This document shows, piece by piece, positions 55,093 to 64,000 of a DNA stretch of 64,000 bases. Both the position numbers and the translations under genes were made by a program. The DNA lies in NCBI RefSeq assembly GCF_002807035.1, contig NZ_NIUC01000005.1:1-64000 (forward strand), given 5' to 3'. The notes under the pieces were generated by a model, which was given only the letters and a program-made list of their open reading frames with translations, made no database searches and was not told the origin of the DNA. The first letter of the stretch is position 1; the number at the start of each line of letters is the position of its first letter. Source of the stretch: Algoriphagus formosus (GTDB lineage: Bacteria > Bacteroidota > Bacteroidia > Cytophagales > Cyclobacteriaceae).

Positions 55093-57489
55093 ATGCTAGT
55101 AATCAAAAGAGACGGAAGACGCGAATCGGTCCGGTTTGACAAAATCACTGCCCGGATAGAAAACCTATGCGATGGATTGGATCCAAAATATATTCAGCCC
55201 ATCGAAGTAGCCAAAAAGGTCATCGATGGTCTTTACGACGGAGTGAGTACTTCTGAGCTAGATAATCTTGCCGCGGAAGTATGTGCATCCTTGACGGTCA
55301 AACATCCGGATTATGCCATCCTTGCTGCCCGTATTGCAATCTCCAATCTCCATAAGACGACTAGCCAGTCTTTTTCTAATACGATGAAAAGACTATACAC
55401 CTATGTCAATCCAAAGACTGGTGAGAACGCTCAGCTTTTGGATACGGAAGTGTATGGAATTATCAAGAAAAATGCTGCTCGCTTAGACGAGGCAATCGAT
55501 TATAAGCGTGACTTTGGTTATGATTTCTTTGGATTCAAAACACTCGAGAGAAGTTATTTGATCAAACTGGATGGGAAAGTAGTGGAGCGTCCTCAGCACA
55601 TGCTGATGCGGGTTTCTGTGGGAATTCATAAGAATGACATTGATTCAGTAATAGAGACTTATAATCTCCTTTCTGAGAAGTGGTTTACTCATGCCACTCC
55701 TACCCTATTCAATGCTGGTACTCCAAAACCACAGCTATCTTCTTGCTTCCTTTTGACAATGAAGGAAGATAGTATTGACGGTATCTATGATACTTTAAAG
55801 CAATGTGCTAAAATATCGCAGTCAGCTGGTGGAATCGGCCTATCTGTACACCATGTGCGTGCCAAGGGATCTTATATCAAAGGAACCAATGGCGTATCAA
55901 ACGGTATCGTTCCAATGCTTCGTAACTTCGACATGACTGCCCGATATGTAGATCAAGGAGGAGGAAAGCGTAAAGGATCATTTGCCATCTATCTAGAGCC
56001 ATGGCATGCAGATATCAAAGACTTCTTGGAGCTAAAGCGAAACCACGGAAAAGAAGAGATGCGTGCAAGGGATCTATTCTACGCACTTTGGATTCCAGAC
56101 TTATTCATGAAGCGAGTAGAAGCCAACGAAAGCTGGTCGCTATTCTGTCCCAATGAGGCACCTGGACTTTCAGATTGTCACGGGGAGGAGTTTGAAAGAC
56201 TATATGAAAAGTACGAGCGGGAAGGAAGAGCTAGAGAGACGATCAAAGCCCAAGAGCTATGGTTTGAAGTTCTTGAATCTCAAATCGAGACGGGAACTCC
56301 GTACATGCTATATAAAGACGCTGCAAATGGAAAGTCCAATCAGAAAAACCTTGGAACTATCAAGTCTTCCAACCTGTGTACTGAAATCATCGAGTACACT
56401 TCACCTGATGAGGTAGCTGTCTGTAACCTAGCTTCTATTGCACTTCCAAAATATGTGGCTACGGGTCCTGATGGAAAGCGATATTTCGACCATCAAAAAC
56501 TCTATGAAATCACCAAAGTAGCCACCCGAAACCTCAACAAGGTAATCGATGTCAACTACTACCCTGTAGAAGAAGCTAGACGATCTAACTTCCGTCACCG
56601 ACCAATCGGCTTGGGAGTTCAAGGCTTAGCTGATGCTTTCATCATGCTCAGAATGCCTTTCGATTCGGAGGAAGCTAAAGGGCTAAATGAAGACATATTT
56701 GAAACCATCTACTATGCTGCTGTGGAAACTTCCATGGAACTAGCGAAGGTGGAAGGTACTTATGAAACTTATGAAGGTTCTCCAGCCTCTCAAGGAATTC
56801 TTCAGTTTGATATGTGGGGTGTAAATCCGAAGTCAGGCAGATGGAATTGGAATGAGTTGAAAGATAAAGTGAAGAAGTTTGGACTTAGAAACTCCCTTCT
56901 AGTAGCTCCAATGCCTACGGCTTCTACTTCACAGATTCTGGGAAATAATGAGTGCTTTGAGCCTTACACTTCCAATATCTACACAAGAAGAACCCTATCT
57001 GGAGAATTCATTGTCGTGAATAAGCATTTGATGCATGACCTGATCAAGTTAGGCTTGTGGGATGATAAAATGCGTAACAGATTAATATCTACCAATGGAT
57101 CTGTACAGGATATTCCAAACATTCCTCAAAACATCAAGGATCTGTATAAGACCGTTTGGGAAATCTCACAAAAAGTCATCATCGATATGGCGGCTGACAG
57201 AGGTGCTTATATCTGCCAGTCTCAAAGTATGAATGTCTTCCTTCAGGATCCAAACTTTGGAAAACTTACTTCCATGCATTTCTACGCCTGGAAGAAAGGT
57301 CTCAAGACAGGCATGTACTACCTAAGATCTCAAGCTGCAGCTGCAGCGATCAAGTTCACACTTGATAAGAGCGCATTGGTGGATCAGGAAGAAATTTCCA
57401 CTCCTACTGCACAAGACTTGCAAGACAAACAAGCTGCAATCACTTGTTCTCTGGACAATCCAGATGACTGCGAAATGTGCGGCAGTTAA
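55093..57489 (+). CDS. nrdA: Ribonucleoside-diphosphate reductase class Ia, alpha subunit
   Basis: 798 residues. The N-terminal ATP-cone ([18 protein letters not shown]...) gives allosteric activity control. Active-site segments [28 protein letters not shown]...[13 protein letters not shown] with the thiyl-radical Cys, and [26 protein letters not shown] are intact. The C-terminal redox pair is in CEMCGS. It reduces all four ribonucleoside diphosphates. Terminator follows. Confidence 0.98.
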   Translation: MLVIKRDGRRESVRFDKITARIENLCDGLDPKYIQPIEVAKKVIDGLYDGVSTSELDNLAAEVCASLTVKHPDYAILAARIAISNLHKTTSQSFSNTMKRLYTYVNPKTGENAQLLDTEVYGIIKKNAARLDEAIDYKRDFGYDFFGFKTLERSYLIKLDGKVVERPQHMLMRVSVGIHKNDIDSVIETYNLLSEKWFTHATPTLFNAGTPKPQLSSCFLLTMKEDSIDGIYDTLKQCAKISQSAGGIGLSVHHVRAKGSYIKGTNGVSNGIVPMLRNFDMTARYVDQGGGKRKGSFAIYLEPWHADIKDFLELKRNHGKEEMRARDLFYALWIPDLFMKRVEANESWSLFCPNEAPGLSDCHGEEFERLYEKYEREGRARETIKAQELWFEVLESQIETGTPYMLYKDAANGKSNQKNLGTIKSSNLCTEIIEYTSPDEVAVCNLASIALPKYVATGPDGKRYFDHQKLYEITKVATRNLNKVIDVNYYPVEEARRSNFRHRPIGLGVQGLADAFIMLRMPFDSEEAKGLNEDIFETIYYAAVETSMELAKVEGTYETYEGSPASQGILQFDMWGVNPKSGRWNWNELKDKVKKFGLRNSLLVAPMPTASTSQILGNNECFEPYTSNIYTRRTLSGEFIVVNKHLMHDLIKLGLWDDKMRNRLISTNGSVQDIPNIPQNIKDLYKTVWEISQKVIIDMAADRGAYICQSQSMNVFLQDPNFGKLTSMHFYAWKKGLKTGMYYLRSQAAAAAIKFTLDKSALVDQEEISTPTAQDLQDKQAAITCSLDNPDDCEMCGS

Positions 57490-57512
57490 AAACTTTAGAG
57501 TTCGTCAATTTG

Positions 57513-57546
57513 AAAAAGCGCCTAGTAGTTCTGGGCGCTTTTTTTA
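57513..57546 (+). terminator. Terminator of nrdBA
   Basis: AAAAAGCGCC / GGCGCTTTTT stem followed by T-run. Confidence 0.85.
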
Positions 57547-57566
57547 GCTTTGAAAAAACAATAACC

Positions 57567-58007
57567 ATGACTTCTGTAGAAATAGCCGAAAAAATCCAAA
57601 ACCTAAGCGCCGAGCAAAAGCCAATTTTTGGAAGAATGACTCCCCAACATGTACTGGAGCACCTGACCATCACAGTCAAGCTTTCCACCGGCAGAATTAA
57701 AATCCCTGAATTCACCCCTTCGGAAAAACAGTTAGAAATGAAACGTCTTTTACTCGATACTGAGATGGAATTTCCCAAAGGGATCAAAGCTCCAAATGAT
57801 ACCGGTGACCTTCCTGAGCTTCGCCACCCAAACTTGGATACGGCCAAAGAAAAGCTGGTACAAAGCCTCGAAGAGTTTGAGGAAAAGTATAAACAAGAAC
57901 CTGACTTTAAGGCTATTCATCCTCGCTTTGGCTATTTAAATCACCAAGAATGGCTGCGCTTTCATGCGAAGCACTTCAAACATCATCTCAGCCAGTTTGG
58001 AATTTGA
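57567..58007 (+). CDS. DUF1569 / DinB-like protein
   Basis: About 146 residues. Four-helix DinB-type pattern: FGRMTPQHVLEHLTITVKL near the start and the C-terminal HPRFGYLNHQEWLRFHAKHFKHHLSQFG with several His residues that could bind a metal. DUF1569 proteins have no established function. I start at ATG 57567 because the frame upstream runs back through the nrdA terminator. Single gene with its own terminator. Confidence 0.8.
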   Translation: MTSVEIAEKIQNLSAEQKPIFGRMTPQHVLEHLTITVKLSTGRIKIPEFTPSEKQLEMKRLLLDTEMEFPKGIKAPNDTGDLPELRHPNLDTAKEKLVQSLEEFEEKYKQEPDFKAIHPRFGYLNHQEWLRFHAKHFKHHLSQFGI

Positions 58008-58010
58008 CAT

Positions 58011-58040
58011 AAAAAAAGGGCGAAACGCCCTTTTTTCCTT
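58011..58040. terminator. Bidirectional terminator
   Basis: AAAAAAGGGCG / CGCCCTTTTTT with a 3-base loop between convergent genes. Confidence 0.85.
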
Positions 58041-58041
58041 T

Positions 58042-60573
58042 TTATCCATTTCCTCTCAGGATTTCCATAGGAGGTTGATTGATGATTTTTCGACCATTCA
58101 ACCAGCCTAGCACAATCGTAAGTCCTGTAATCGCCAAATAGAGCATCAGGCCTGCGCCCCAAGCCGGTCTAAAGTTCATATCGAACACAAATGCGCTCAA
58201 GAGCCAAGTAGCTGCAAAAGACAAGATTATCCCTGACAGTGAGGCTAGACTACCTAGGAAGAAATACTCCAGCGTATTGATCTTACTTACAGTTCCAGAA
58301 CCGGCACCAAGCGTTCTGAGAAGAATACTTTCTCGCATCCGCTGATATTTGCTGATGATGAGTGAAGAAATCAAAACCAAAATTCCCGTAGCAATACTGA
58401 AAAATGCCATAAACTGGATCACAAAGCTAATTTTGTTCAAAATATCTTCCAGCGTTTCGACGATCACTCCCAGGTTGACTATAGAAATATTGGGAAATTC
58501 CCGCACCACTTCAGATTGAATAGCCGCAGATTCCCGATCATTTTTGGTCCGTGTAATGATCACATGGAATTTAGGAGCTTGCTCTAATACCCCATTTGGA
58601 AACAGTACAATAAAGTTGGTCGAGACTTGATTGAACTTCACATTCCGAAAGCTTCCAATGTAGGTTTTGATTGGTCGGCCCTGCACATTGAATTCGATCT
58701 CATCACCGATTTTCAGATTATTTCCCTCTGCAAAACTGGCTGAAAGACTCACAAAAATGGAATCTCCCCGAGCACCAACTGGGATCAGTTCACCTTCTGC
58801 TATTGTCTCGGTATCAATCAATGTATCCCGGTAAGTGACTCGATATTCCCGGTTGTACATCCATCGAGAGTAATTTTCATCATCCGGAAGCTCTTCATTT
58901 TCTCGCTTATCTACTCCGTTGATCTCATTCAATTGCATCGTCACAATAGGGACCTCCTGCAAAATCCTCAGATCACGTCCAGTCACTTTTTCCTTTACAG
59001 CCTCCAATTGGGGTGTTTGAATATCAAACATTAGCAAATTGGGCTGATCTTCCTTATCAGCAAATTTTGCTTCTTCGAGCAATTGATTTTGAAGAAAGAA
59101 AAGCGTACTAATCATCGCTGTACCCAAGCCGATGGTAGCAATCAATGAGATGGTTTGATTATTGGGTCGATAAAGATTAGATAAGGCCTGACGCACAGTA
59201 TATCGGAGTGAAATCGGTAAAAACTTCCGTACTGCCCACATGATCAATTGGCCAACTCCCCATAGAATACCAAAGGCAAAAACTACAAACCCGGTAAAGC
59301 CAAAAGCTAGCTGTGCTGATCCAAGTAAGTAATAGCTAAAACCCCAAATGAAAATCAAAATCCCGGCAATCACAGCCCATCGAGAGGGATCCTTCATCAA
59401 TCTAGAATCTGCCGTCTCAGGACGAAGCGTAGCCATTGGGGACACATTTCGAACCTTTAACAATGGTAAAAGCGCAAATAATACCGAGACAAAGAGTCCG
59501 GTAATCACTCCAAAGCCTACCGAAAGCCAAGAAATTCCGACTGTCACTTCCACTGGCAAGAAATCTGCAAAAACAGCAGGGAGAATAAATTGTAACAATG
59601 TCCCGAGTATGGAACCTAAAATCGCCCCAAAAAGCCCCATCACAAGAATCTCAAAAAGATAGATCAAAAGGACATCCCGTGAGGAAACTCCCAAGCAGCG
59701 TAAAACTGCCACGGAGGCTAGTTTTTCCTTCACAAATACATTGACAGCAGAAGCCACACCTACACAGCCCAAGAGTAGAGCTATAAATGCAACCAAGCTC
59801 AAGAAATTGGACAGATTTTCAAATGACCTCCCTGTTGATCGCTTTCTATCTTCTACCGTATCTGCGTCAATCCGCTCGATTTCCCATTCATCCTCGAAAG
59901 GCTCGATAAGTAAATCAATGTCTGTATTTTCGGCAAATACAAAATAGCGGTTATACTCCACACGACTTCCGTATTGGACCAAGCCAGTTTCTTCCAGGTA
60001 AGCCATTGGAATATAGACGGCAGGAGCCACAGTGGCAGTGATTCCGGTTTGACCAGGCACCGACTGAAGTTCTCCGGCAATTTCAAATTCTACCTCTCCT
60101 ACCTTGATGATGTCTCCCACCTGAGCATCAAACTGGGCCATCAAAATTTTCTCGACCAGAGCTTTTTTTCCTCCAGCTCGAAAATCTGCATCCCCCGAAG
60201 CTGGAATTGTCTCTAGATAACCGTAAAATGGAAAATCCCCTTCCAAGGCACGAACCTGAGTCAATCGACTAGCCCCTGTGGCTGGAAAGGCAACCATTGA
60301 TGCAAAATTGACCTCGGAAGCTGTATTTAAAGCCATCGAATCGATGGGCTGATCTCCGATAGGTTTGTTGTTTTCAAGAACCAAATCCGCCCCTAAAAGC
60401 TCTTTAGCTTGATTATCAATATCCGAAGTGAGGTTTTCACCAAAACTGCTTATAGCTACCAAAGCGGCTATACCAACCACGATGGAACTGACAAAGAGGA
60501 GTAAACGTGAGATATTTTTTCGGAAATCCCGAAAAGCCATCCTTAGAATCCAAGCAAAATCAGGCATGGGCAT
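58042..60573 (-). CDS. ABC transporter permease, YbbP/FtsX-like
   Basis: 843 residues with two FtsX-type modules: N-terminal anchor (ISRLLLFVSSIVVGIAALVAI) with a large periplasmic domain, three membrane helices around 250-380 (FIALLLGCVGVASAVNVFVKEKLASVAVLRCLG), further helices around 400-480, a second periplasmic domain and a final three-helix block (YQRMRESILLRTLGA). This is the YbbP architecture, thought to extract lipids or hydrophobic molecules from the inner membrane. Its start overlaps the ATPase gene by 14 bases. Confidence 0.9.
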   Translation of the reverse strand: MPMPDFAWILRMAFRDFRKNISRLLLFVSSIVVGIAALVAISSFGENLTSDIDNQAKELLGADLVLENNKPIGDQPIDSMALNTASEVNFASMVAFPATGASRLTQVRALEGDFPFYGYLETIPASGDADFRAGGKKALVEKILMAQFDAQVGDIIKVGEVEFEIAGELQSVPGQTGITATVAPAVYIPMAYLEETGLVQYGSRVEYNRYFVFAENTDIDLLIEPFEDEWEIERIDADTVEDRKRSTGRSFENLSNFLSLVAFIALLLGCVGVASAVNVFVKEKLASVAVLRCLGVSSRDVLLIYLFEILVMGLFGAILGSILGTLLQFILPAVFADFLPVEVTVGISWLSVGFGVITGLFVSVLFALLPLLKVRNVSPMATLRPETADSRLMKDPSRWAVIAGILIFIWGFSYYLLGSAQLAFGFTGFVVFAFGILWGVGQLIMWAVRKFLPISLRYTVRQALSNLYRPNNQTISLIATIGLGTAMISTLFFLQNQLLEEAKFADKEDQPNLLMFDIQTPQLEAVKEKVTGRDLRILQEVPIVTMQLNEINGVDKRENEELPDDENYSRWMYNREYRVTYRDTLIDTETIAEGELIPVGARGDSIFVSLSASFAEGNNLKIGDEIEFNVQGRPIKTYIGSFRNVKFNQVSTNFIVLFPNGVLEQAPKFHVIITRTKNDRESAAIQSEVVREFPNISIVNLGVIVETLEDILNKISFVIQFMAFFSIATGILVLISSLIISKYQRMRESILLRTLGAGSGTVSKINTLEYFFLGSLASLSGIILSFAATWLLSAFVFDMNFRPAWGAGLMLYLAITGLTIVLGWLNGRKIINQPPMEILRGNG

Positions 60574-61237
60574 CCTCCTGTATTTTTCCTCCTTTGATGT
60601 GTATGATTCGCTGAGTCTTACCTGCTAATTCAGTATCGTGTGTGACCAAGACAAGCGTGGTCCCCTTTTCTTTATTCAAGTCGAAGATCAGCTTTTCAAT
60701 CATTTCACCAGTCTCAGTATCTAGATTCCCTGTTGGCTCGTCCGCGAAAAGAATTTTGGGTTCATTGGCGAAAGCCCTTGCGATTGAAACCCGCTGCTGC
60801 TCTCCTCCTGAAAGTTGCGTGGGATAGTGAGTCGCCCGGTCGCCGAGTCCTACTTTTTCCAAAAGCTCTAAGGCCTTGGTTCTGGCATCTTTTCGCTTTT
60901 TAAGTTCCAAAGGGACCATGACATTTTCGAGGGCGGTGAGCGTTGGAAGCAATTGAAAATTTTGAAAAATAAATCCAACATCTTGATTTCTGACTGCTGC
61001 TCTTTGGTCTTCACTTAGCTTTTCAAGTGCTTGACCATTTAACTGAACTGATCCGGTAGAAGCAGAGTCCAAACCTGCACAAAGCCCCAAAAGGGTGGTT
61101 TTACCACTACCTGAAGGTCCGACAATAGAGATAGTCTCCCCTGCCTGGATATCAAAATTCACCTGATCAAGAACAGTCAAACTACGACTACCACTTTTAT
61201 AGGTTTTACTCAGGTCTTTTACTGAAAGAATATTCAT
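60560..61237 (-). CDS. ABC transporter ATP-binding protein, YbbA/LolD-like
   Basis: 225 residues. Walker A VGPSGSGKTTLLGLCAGL, Q-loop FIFQNFQLLPTLTALENV, signature LSGGEQQRVSIARAF, Walker B KILFADEPTGNLD, H-loop VLVTHDTELA. This is the MacB/LolD/YbbA subfamily. It pairs with the permease at 58042-60573. A TesA-like esterase gene lies divergently upstream, as in the E. coli tesA-ybbAP arrangement. Confidence 0.94.
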   Translation of the reverse strand: MNILSVKDLSKTYKSGSRSLTVLDQVNFDIQAGETISIVGPSGSGKTTLLGLCAGLDSASTGSVQLNGQALEKLSEDQRAAVRNQDVGFIFQNFQLLPTLTALENVMVPLELKKRKDARTKALELLEKVGLGDRATHYPTQLSGGEQQRVSIARAFANEPKILFADEPTGNLDTETGEMIEKLIFDLNKEKGTTLVLVTHDTELAGKTQRIIHIKGGKIQEDAHA

Positions 61238-61435
61238 GAAATGTTATTTCGTTTTGGATTTTGCTCATAGCTAGATCAACTCTAACTGCCAATATATTTT
61301 GAAAGAAAATTTTTTATTGAGTGAATCTAAACCAATTATTGATGAAAATTGTAGAAGAAACTGTCAAACGGTCCAAATTGGTTCCTATTTGACTACTTAT
61401 CAGAACATTTAACCACAGAAAGCGCTTTTGAAATA

Positions 61436-62137
61436 ATGAACAAACTCCAAACCTCCTCTTCATACCTACTATTGTTGATTTTATTTTCGGTTACCATATT
61501 TTCATCCTGCAGTGAAAATAAAACTTCGAAAACTGAAGAACTTGGCAGCGTAGAGAATGAACCTGTAGAAAAAGAGTCCAAGAAGACAATCCTTTTCTTT
61601 GGAAATAGTTTGACTGCTGGATATGGAATAGATAAGGAAGACTCTTTTGCCGGGCTTACCCAGCAGCGTTTGGATAGTTTGGGTTTAGATTACCGCGTGA
61701 TCAATGGGGGGCTAAGCGGGGAAACTACTGCAGGTGGATTTAGTCGATTAGATTGGTTTTTAGAAGAAGAGCCTTACATTTTTGTGCTGGAACTCGGTGG
61801 TAATGATGGTCTGAGAGGCATCCAACTTAGCGAAACACGTAGCAATCTGGAGAAAATTATCGACCAGGTTAGAAGTAAGTATCCTGAGACTCATATCATT
61901 TTGGCAGGAATGCAAATCCCACCGAATATGGGTCAAGAATATACCGATGAATTCAAATCCATTTACCCAGAAGTGGCTGCTGAAAAGAACGTGACACTTA
62001 TTCCCTTTCTCCTTGAAGGGGTCGCAGGAAATCCAGATTTGAACCTACCAGACGGAATTCATCCTACTGAAGAAGGGCATCAGATCGTCTTTGAAACGGT
62101 TTGGCCTTATATCAGAGACTTGGTTACGAATAGCTAA
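61436..62137 (+). CDS. SGNH-family arylesterase/lysophospholipase (TesA-like), lipoprotein
   Basis: 233 residues. Signal peptide with lipobox (LFSVTIFSSC, Cys about 24), a short linker, then the SGNH domain: block I FFGNSLTAGYG with the catalytic Ser (Asp of GDSL replaced by Asn), block II Gly in GGLSGETTAG, block III ELGGNDGLRG with Asn, and block V LPDGIHPTEEGH with Asp and His. Related TesA enzymes cleave thioesters and lysophospholipids. Divergent from ybbA-like gene. Confidence 0.9.
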   Translation: MNKLQTSSSYLLLLILFSVTIFSSCSENKTSKTEELGSVENEPVEKESKKTILFFGNSLTAGYGIDKEDSFAGLTQQRLDSLGLDYRVINGGLSGETTAGGFSRLDWFLEEEPYIFVLELGGNDGLRGIQLSETRSNLEKIIDQVRSKYPETHIILAGMQIPPNMGQEYTDEFKSIYPEVAAEKNVTLIPFLLEGVAGNPDLNLPDGIHPTEEGHQIVFETVWPYIRDLVTNS

Positions 62138-62152
62138 GATTTTTAAAATAGA

Positions 62153-62845
62153 CTAGACATCTTTCCAAATGGAATTCTCTTTTACCACTTTGCAGGGATT
62201 TCCATAAGCAATCACTCCGTCAGGAATGTCTTTTGTCACGACGCTACCAGCACCAATCAGGGATCGCTTGCCGATTTTGACGTTATTAGAAATAACTGCC
62301 CCCGATCCAATCTCACTTCCTTCACCCACTTCCACATATCCCGATAAAACTGCAGCTGGATTGATACTTACAAAATCCCCCAAGGAAGCATGATGCCCTA
62401 CTGACGCAGAACGTTTTACAGAAACACCGAAACCCAGCCGAGAAAATGAAGAAACAACCGCTTGAGGTTCAATCAAAACACCTCCCTGATAGCTAGCACT
62501 CGGAGCAACATAACTTAGTCTGTGCCTTACCGGTAGATAATCTTCTTGGGAGATTCCTCCTAATTCATTGAAATGTTGAAATAAAATAAACCGTATATGG
62601 GATTGCTGAACGCCAAACTGGACCATAAAAGGCTTATTCGCTTCGAAATCATACTCTCTATCAGAAAAGTAATGGATATCATATAAGGAAGGGACAAATT
62701 GGCAATCCGGCAAATCGACATTTTTCACCACATCAAACTGAGAAATTCCAAAGCTTTCGTTTACAAGATCTGTCATTAAACCAACACCTGCTTCACTATG
62801 CCCCAATAGTATCAGCTTAAATTTTTCTTCTTTTGAAATCATCAT
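62153..62845 (-). CDS. Sugar O-acyltransferase, sialic-acid NeuD / PglD-like
   Basis: 230 residues. N-terminal PglD-type Rossmann-like domain (KLILLGHSEAGVGLMTDLV), then left-handed beta-helix of hexapeptide repeats (VGHHASLGDFVSINPAAVLSG, VGEGSEIGSGAVISNNVKIGKRSLIGAGSVV). The His pair in VGHHAS is at the usual catalytic position. It probably acetylates an amino sugar or related small molecule in surface-glycan synthesis. Next to a GT2 gene on the same strand, 7 bases apart. Confidence 0.88.
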   Translation of the reverse strand: MMISKEEKFKLILLGHSEAGVGLMTDLVNESFGISQFDVVKNVDLPDCQFVPSLYDIHYFSDREYDFEANKPFMVQFGVQQSHIRFILFQHFNELGGISQEDYLPVRHRLSYVAPSASYQGGVLIEPQAVVSSFSRLGFGVSVKRSASVGHHASLGDFVSINPAAVLSGYVEVGEGSEIGSGAVISNNVKIGKRSLIGAGSVVTKDIPDGVIAYGNPCKVVKENSIWKDV

Positions 62846-62852
62846 TAGGAGA

Positions 62853-63692
62853 TTAATTTATCAAATGAGCAAAATATCTTTTCAACTCATAAGAAAAGGA
62901 ACGGAAGAAATGTGTGAAATCCTGATCGATATATCTGAATTTGTACCAAGCATTAGAAATATTCACTAAATGCTTATTCTTATTGGTTTGACTTAGATAT
63001 AACCCGTTGGGATTGTAACGATACACACTGGTAATATCGGAGAGGTAAAAAATATCTCCCATTTGCTTATAAAAAGCAAACAATATGGCATCCAAGGGTA
63101 ATGGTTTTTTAATGATTCTATTCTTTAAGAGTAAATTCATTCTATTTCTGACCAACCAACAAGAAACATGTCCAAAATAAGACATTTTCTTATGCTCTTT
63201 TTTTGTAAATATCTTATTTCCCTGAGGGATTTTTACTTCCCCTTCATTAGTGCCTATGCTATAATTGGTAATGCACATGTAAGCTTCAGGATATGATTCT
63301 AATGCATCTACTTGCTTTTGTAGCTTCAGTGGATCTAACCAGAAATCATCTCCATCACAAAATGCAACATACTTCCCTCTTGCTGACCCATACAATCCCA
63401 ATTGATTTCCTCTACCTGCCTTTTTGCCAAAAAGTTTGATTTTTTTTGAGTCTTTTCTTAAAAATAATCTAATCTTATCTTGATTTTCGAGGGCAATTTT
63501 TTTGCATATTTCTCGAGTACGGTCCGGGCTTTCGTCTTCGCCTATCAAAATCTCAAATGGAAAGTCCGTTTTCTGGTTTAATATACTAGCTAGACATTCC
63601 TCAATGAATTTTTCATGCTGAAAAGTGGGGACACAAACCGATACTAAAGGTTCGATAGAATTAACTGGTTTCGACTCACCTAGATATTCCAT
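62853..63692 (-). CDS. Glycosyltransferase family 2
   Basis: 279 residues. GT-A fold with LVSVCVPTFQHEKFIEECLASIL, EILIGEDESPDRTREIC, and GSARGKYVAFCDGDDFWLDPLKLQKQVDAL (DGDD metal-nucleotide site). The C-terminal portion is AT-rich and variable, as in glycan-locus GT2 enzymes. It lies between the acetyltransferase and the BKACE-type gene on the same strand; 6 bases separate its start from the upstream stop. Confidence 0.88.
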   Translation of the reverse strand: MEYLGESKPVNSIEPLVSVCVPTFQHEKFIEECLASILNQKTDFPFEILIGEDESPDRTREICKKIALENQDKIRLFLRKDSKKIKLFGKKAGRGNQLGLYGSARGKYVAFCDGDDFWLDPLKLQKQVDALESYPEAYMCITNYSIGTNEGEVKIPQGNKIFTKKEHKKMSYFGHVSCWLVRNRMNLLLKNRIIKKPLPLDAILFAFYKQMGDIFYLSDITSVYRYNPNGLYLSQTNKNKHLVNISNAWYKFRYIDQDFTHFFRSFSYELKRYFAHLIN

Positions 63693-63698
63693 TAAAAA

Positions 63699-64000
63699 TT
63701 ACAATTCAACTTGCTTTAGGGTATTGTAAAAACCCAACCTGCCAAATTCTTTTGGCTCCATAAAAGTTTTTTGATTGAGTTTGATAAGCTCATGAACTCG
63801 TTTTACCAACTGAGCATTAGTAGCTTTCTGATCTTTCGCTCGATCCCACCAAATGTTGTCTTCTAACCCAACTCTGACACCAAGACCCTGCGATATTGCC
63901 ATCGAGTTGATTGACAGCTGATATTTGCCCAATCCTGCTAGAGACACATAATGATCACTTGGAATCTCTTGTAGAGCTGTAGCTACATGATTTAATTGAG
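63699..64000 (-). CDS. BKACE (beta-keto acid cleavage) family protein, C-terminal part, truncated by window edge
   Basis: The frame is open from 64000 to the stop at 63699, giving about 100 residues of the C-terminus; a GTG at 63947 should not be taken as the start. The segment GLGKYQLSINSMAISQG, then VRVGLEDNIWWDRAKDQKATNAQLVKRVHELI, is the hallmark end of DUF849/BKACE (3-keto-5-aminohexanoate cleavage) proteins, with the conserved Glu-Asp near the zinc site. These enzymes condense a beta-keto acid with acetyl-CoA. It lies upstream of GT2 and acetyltransferase genes on the same strand, so it may belong to an unusual sugar or amine building-block route. Confidence 0.82.
   Translation of the reverse strand, partial: QLNHVATALQEIPSDHYVSLAGLGKYQLSINSMAISQGLGVRVGLEDNIWWDRAKDQKATNAQLVKRVHELIKLNQKTFMEPKEFGRLGFYNTLKQVEL

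Overview
The window looks like chromosomal DNA of a Bacteroidota member of the order Cytophagales, probably Cyclobacteriaceae (an Algoriphagus-like organism). This is inferred from four things. The 16S 5' end has the Cytophagales-type sequence. Several promoters match the Bacteroidota consensus TTTG-N19-TAnnTTTG. Some families are typical of the phylum (DUF2480, DUF4421, SYLF, DUF1080, Asp-box/VPS10 protein, S9/S41/M1 secreted peptidases). Base composition is moderate. No phage, IS transposase, integrase or CRISPR array was seen.

Layout from left to right. The first ~115 bases are the 5' end of a leftward 16S rRNA gene with two tandem promoters behind it. Next is a leftward housekeeping operon rpmH-rnpA-S41 protease-tsaB-DUF2480 (470-3900), and an M61 peptidase. 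From 5722 to 13903 there is a divergent eight-gene locus. Leftward: MFS transporter, TIM-barrel protein, GMC oxidoreductase, gluconate-2-dehydrogenase-type subunit 3. Rightward: Gfo/Idh/MocA oxidoreductase, sugar isomerase-like TIM barrel, lipoprotein cytochrome c, DUF1080 lipoprotein. It reads as a 3-keto-glycoside (oxidise, then cleave) sugar pathway. A tRNA cluster (Lys, Pro, Arg, Lys) with degraded tRNA-Lys copies follows, then a Lon-N domain protein, GAPDH, a trypsin-like protease, monomeric isocitrate dehydrogenase, a nitrilase-def-ruvX-hemerythrin operon, a second S41 protease, an M1 peptidase and a TonB-dependent receptor.

At 29990-37900 there are four glycan-type genes (two GT2-like, one GT4, one FkbM methyltransferase). 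They are interrupted by two intact tRNA-Val genes followed by a decaying tandem array of tRNA-Val pseudogenes. From 37951 to 46817 lie aspartate aminotransferase, a secreted unknown, SYLF protein, YraN, LipB, a conserved unknown, a PolB-like exonuclease, RNase R, polyprenyl synthase and rhomboid protease. From 46852 come a 1020-aa Asp-box protein, an S9 peptidase, ribosomal proteins L27 and L21, and the class Ia ribonucleotide reductase genes nrdB-nrdA behind an unusually long AT-rich leader. The right end has a YbbA/YbbP-like ABC exporter divergent from a TesA-like esterase, an acetyltransferase, a GT2 glycosyltransferase and the 3' end of a BKACE-family gene that runs off the window.

Most of the window is ordinary core genome. 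The parts most worth a second look are the two tRNA clusters. In both, tRNA copies have decayed together with a small TCCCGAT/ATCGGGA hairpin element that sits inside or against the tRNA sequences. Also notable are the 3-keto-glycoside locus, the shared extended promoter sequence TAnnTTTGCAnTCC at stable-RNA and ribosomal-protein genes, and the palindromic sites upstream of nrdB.
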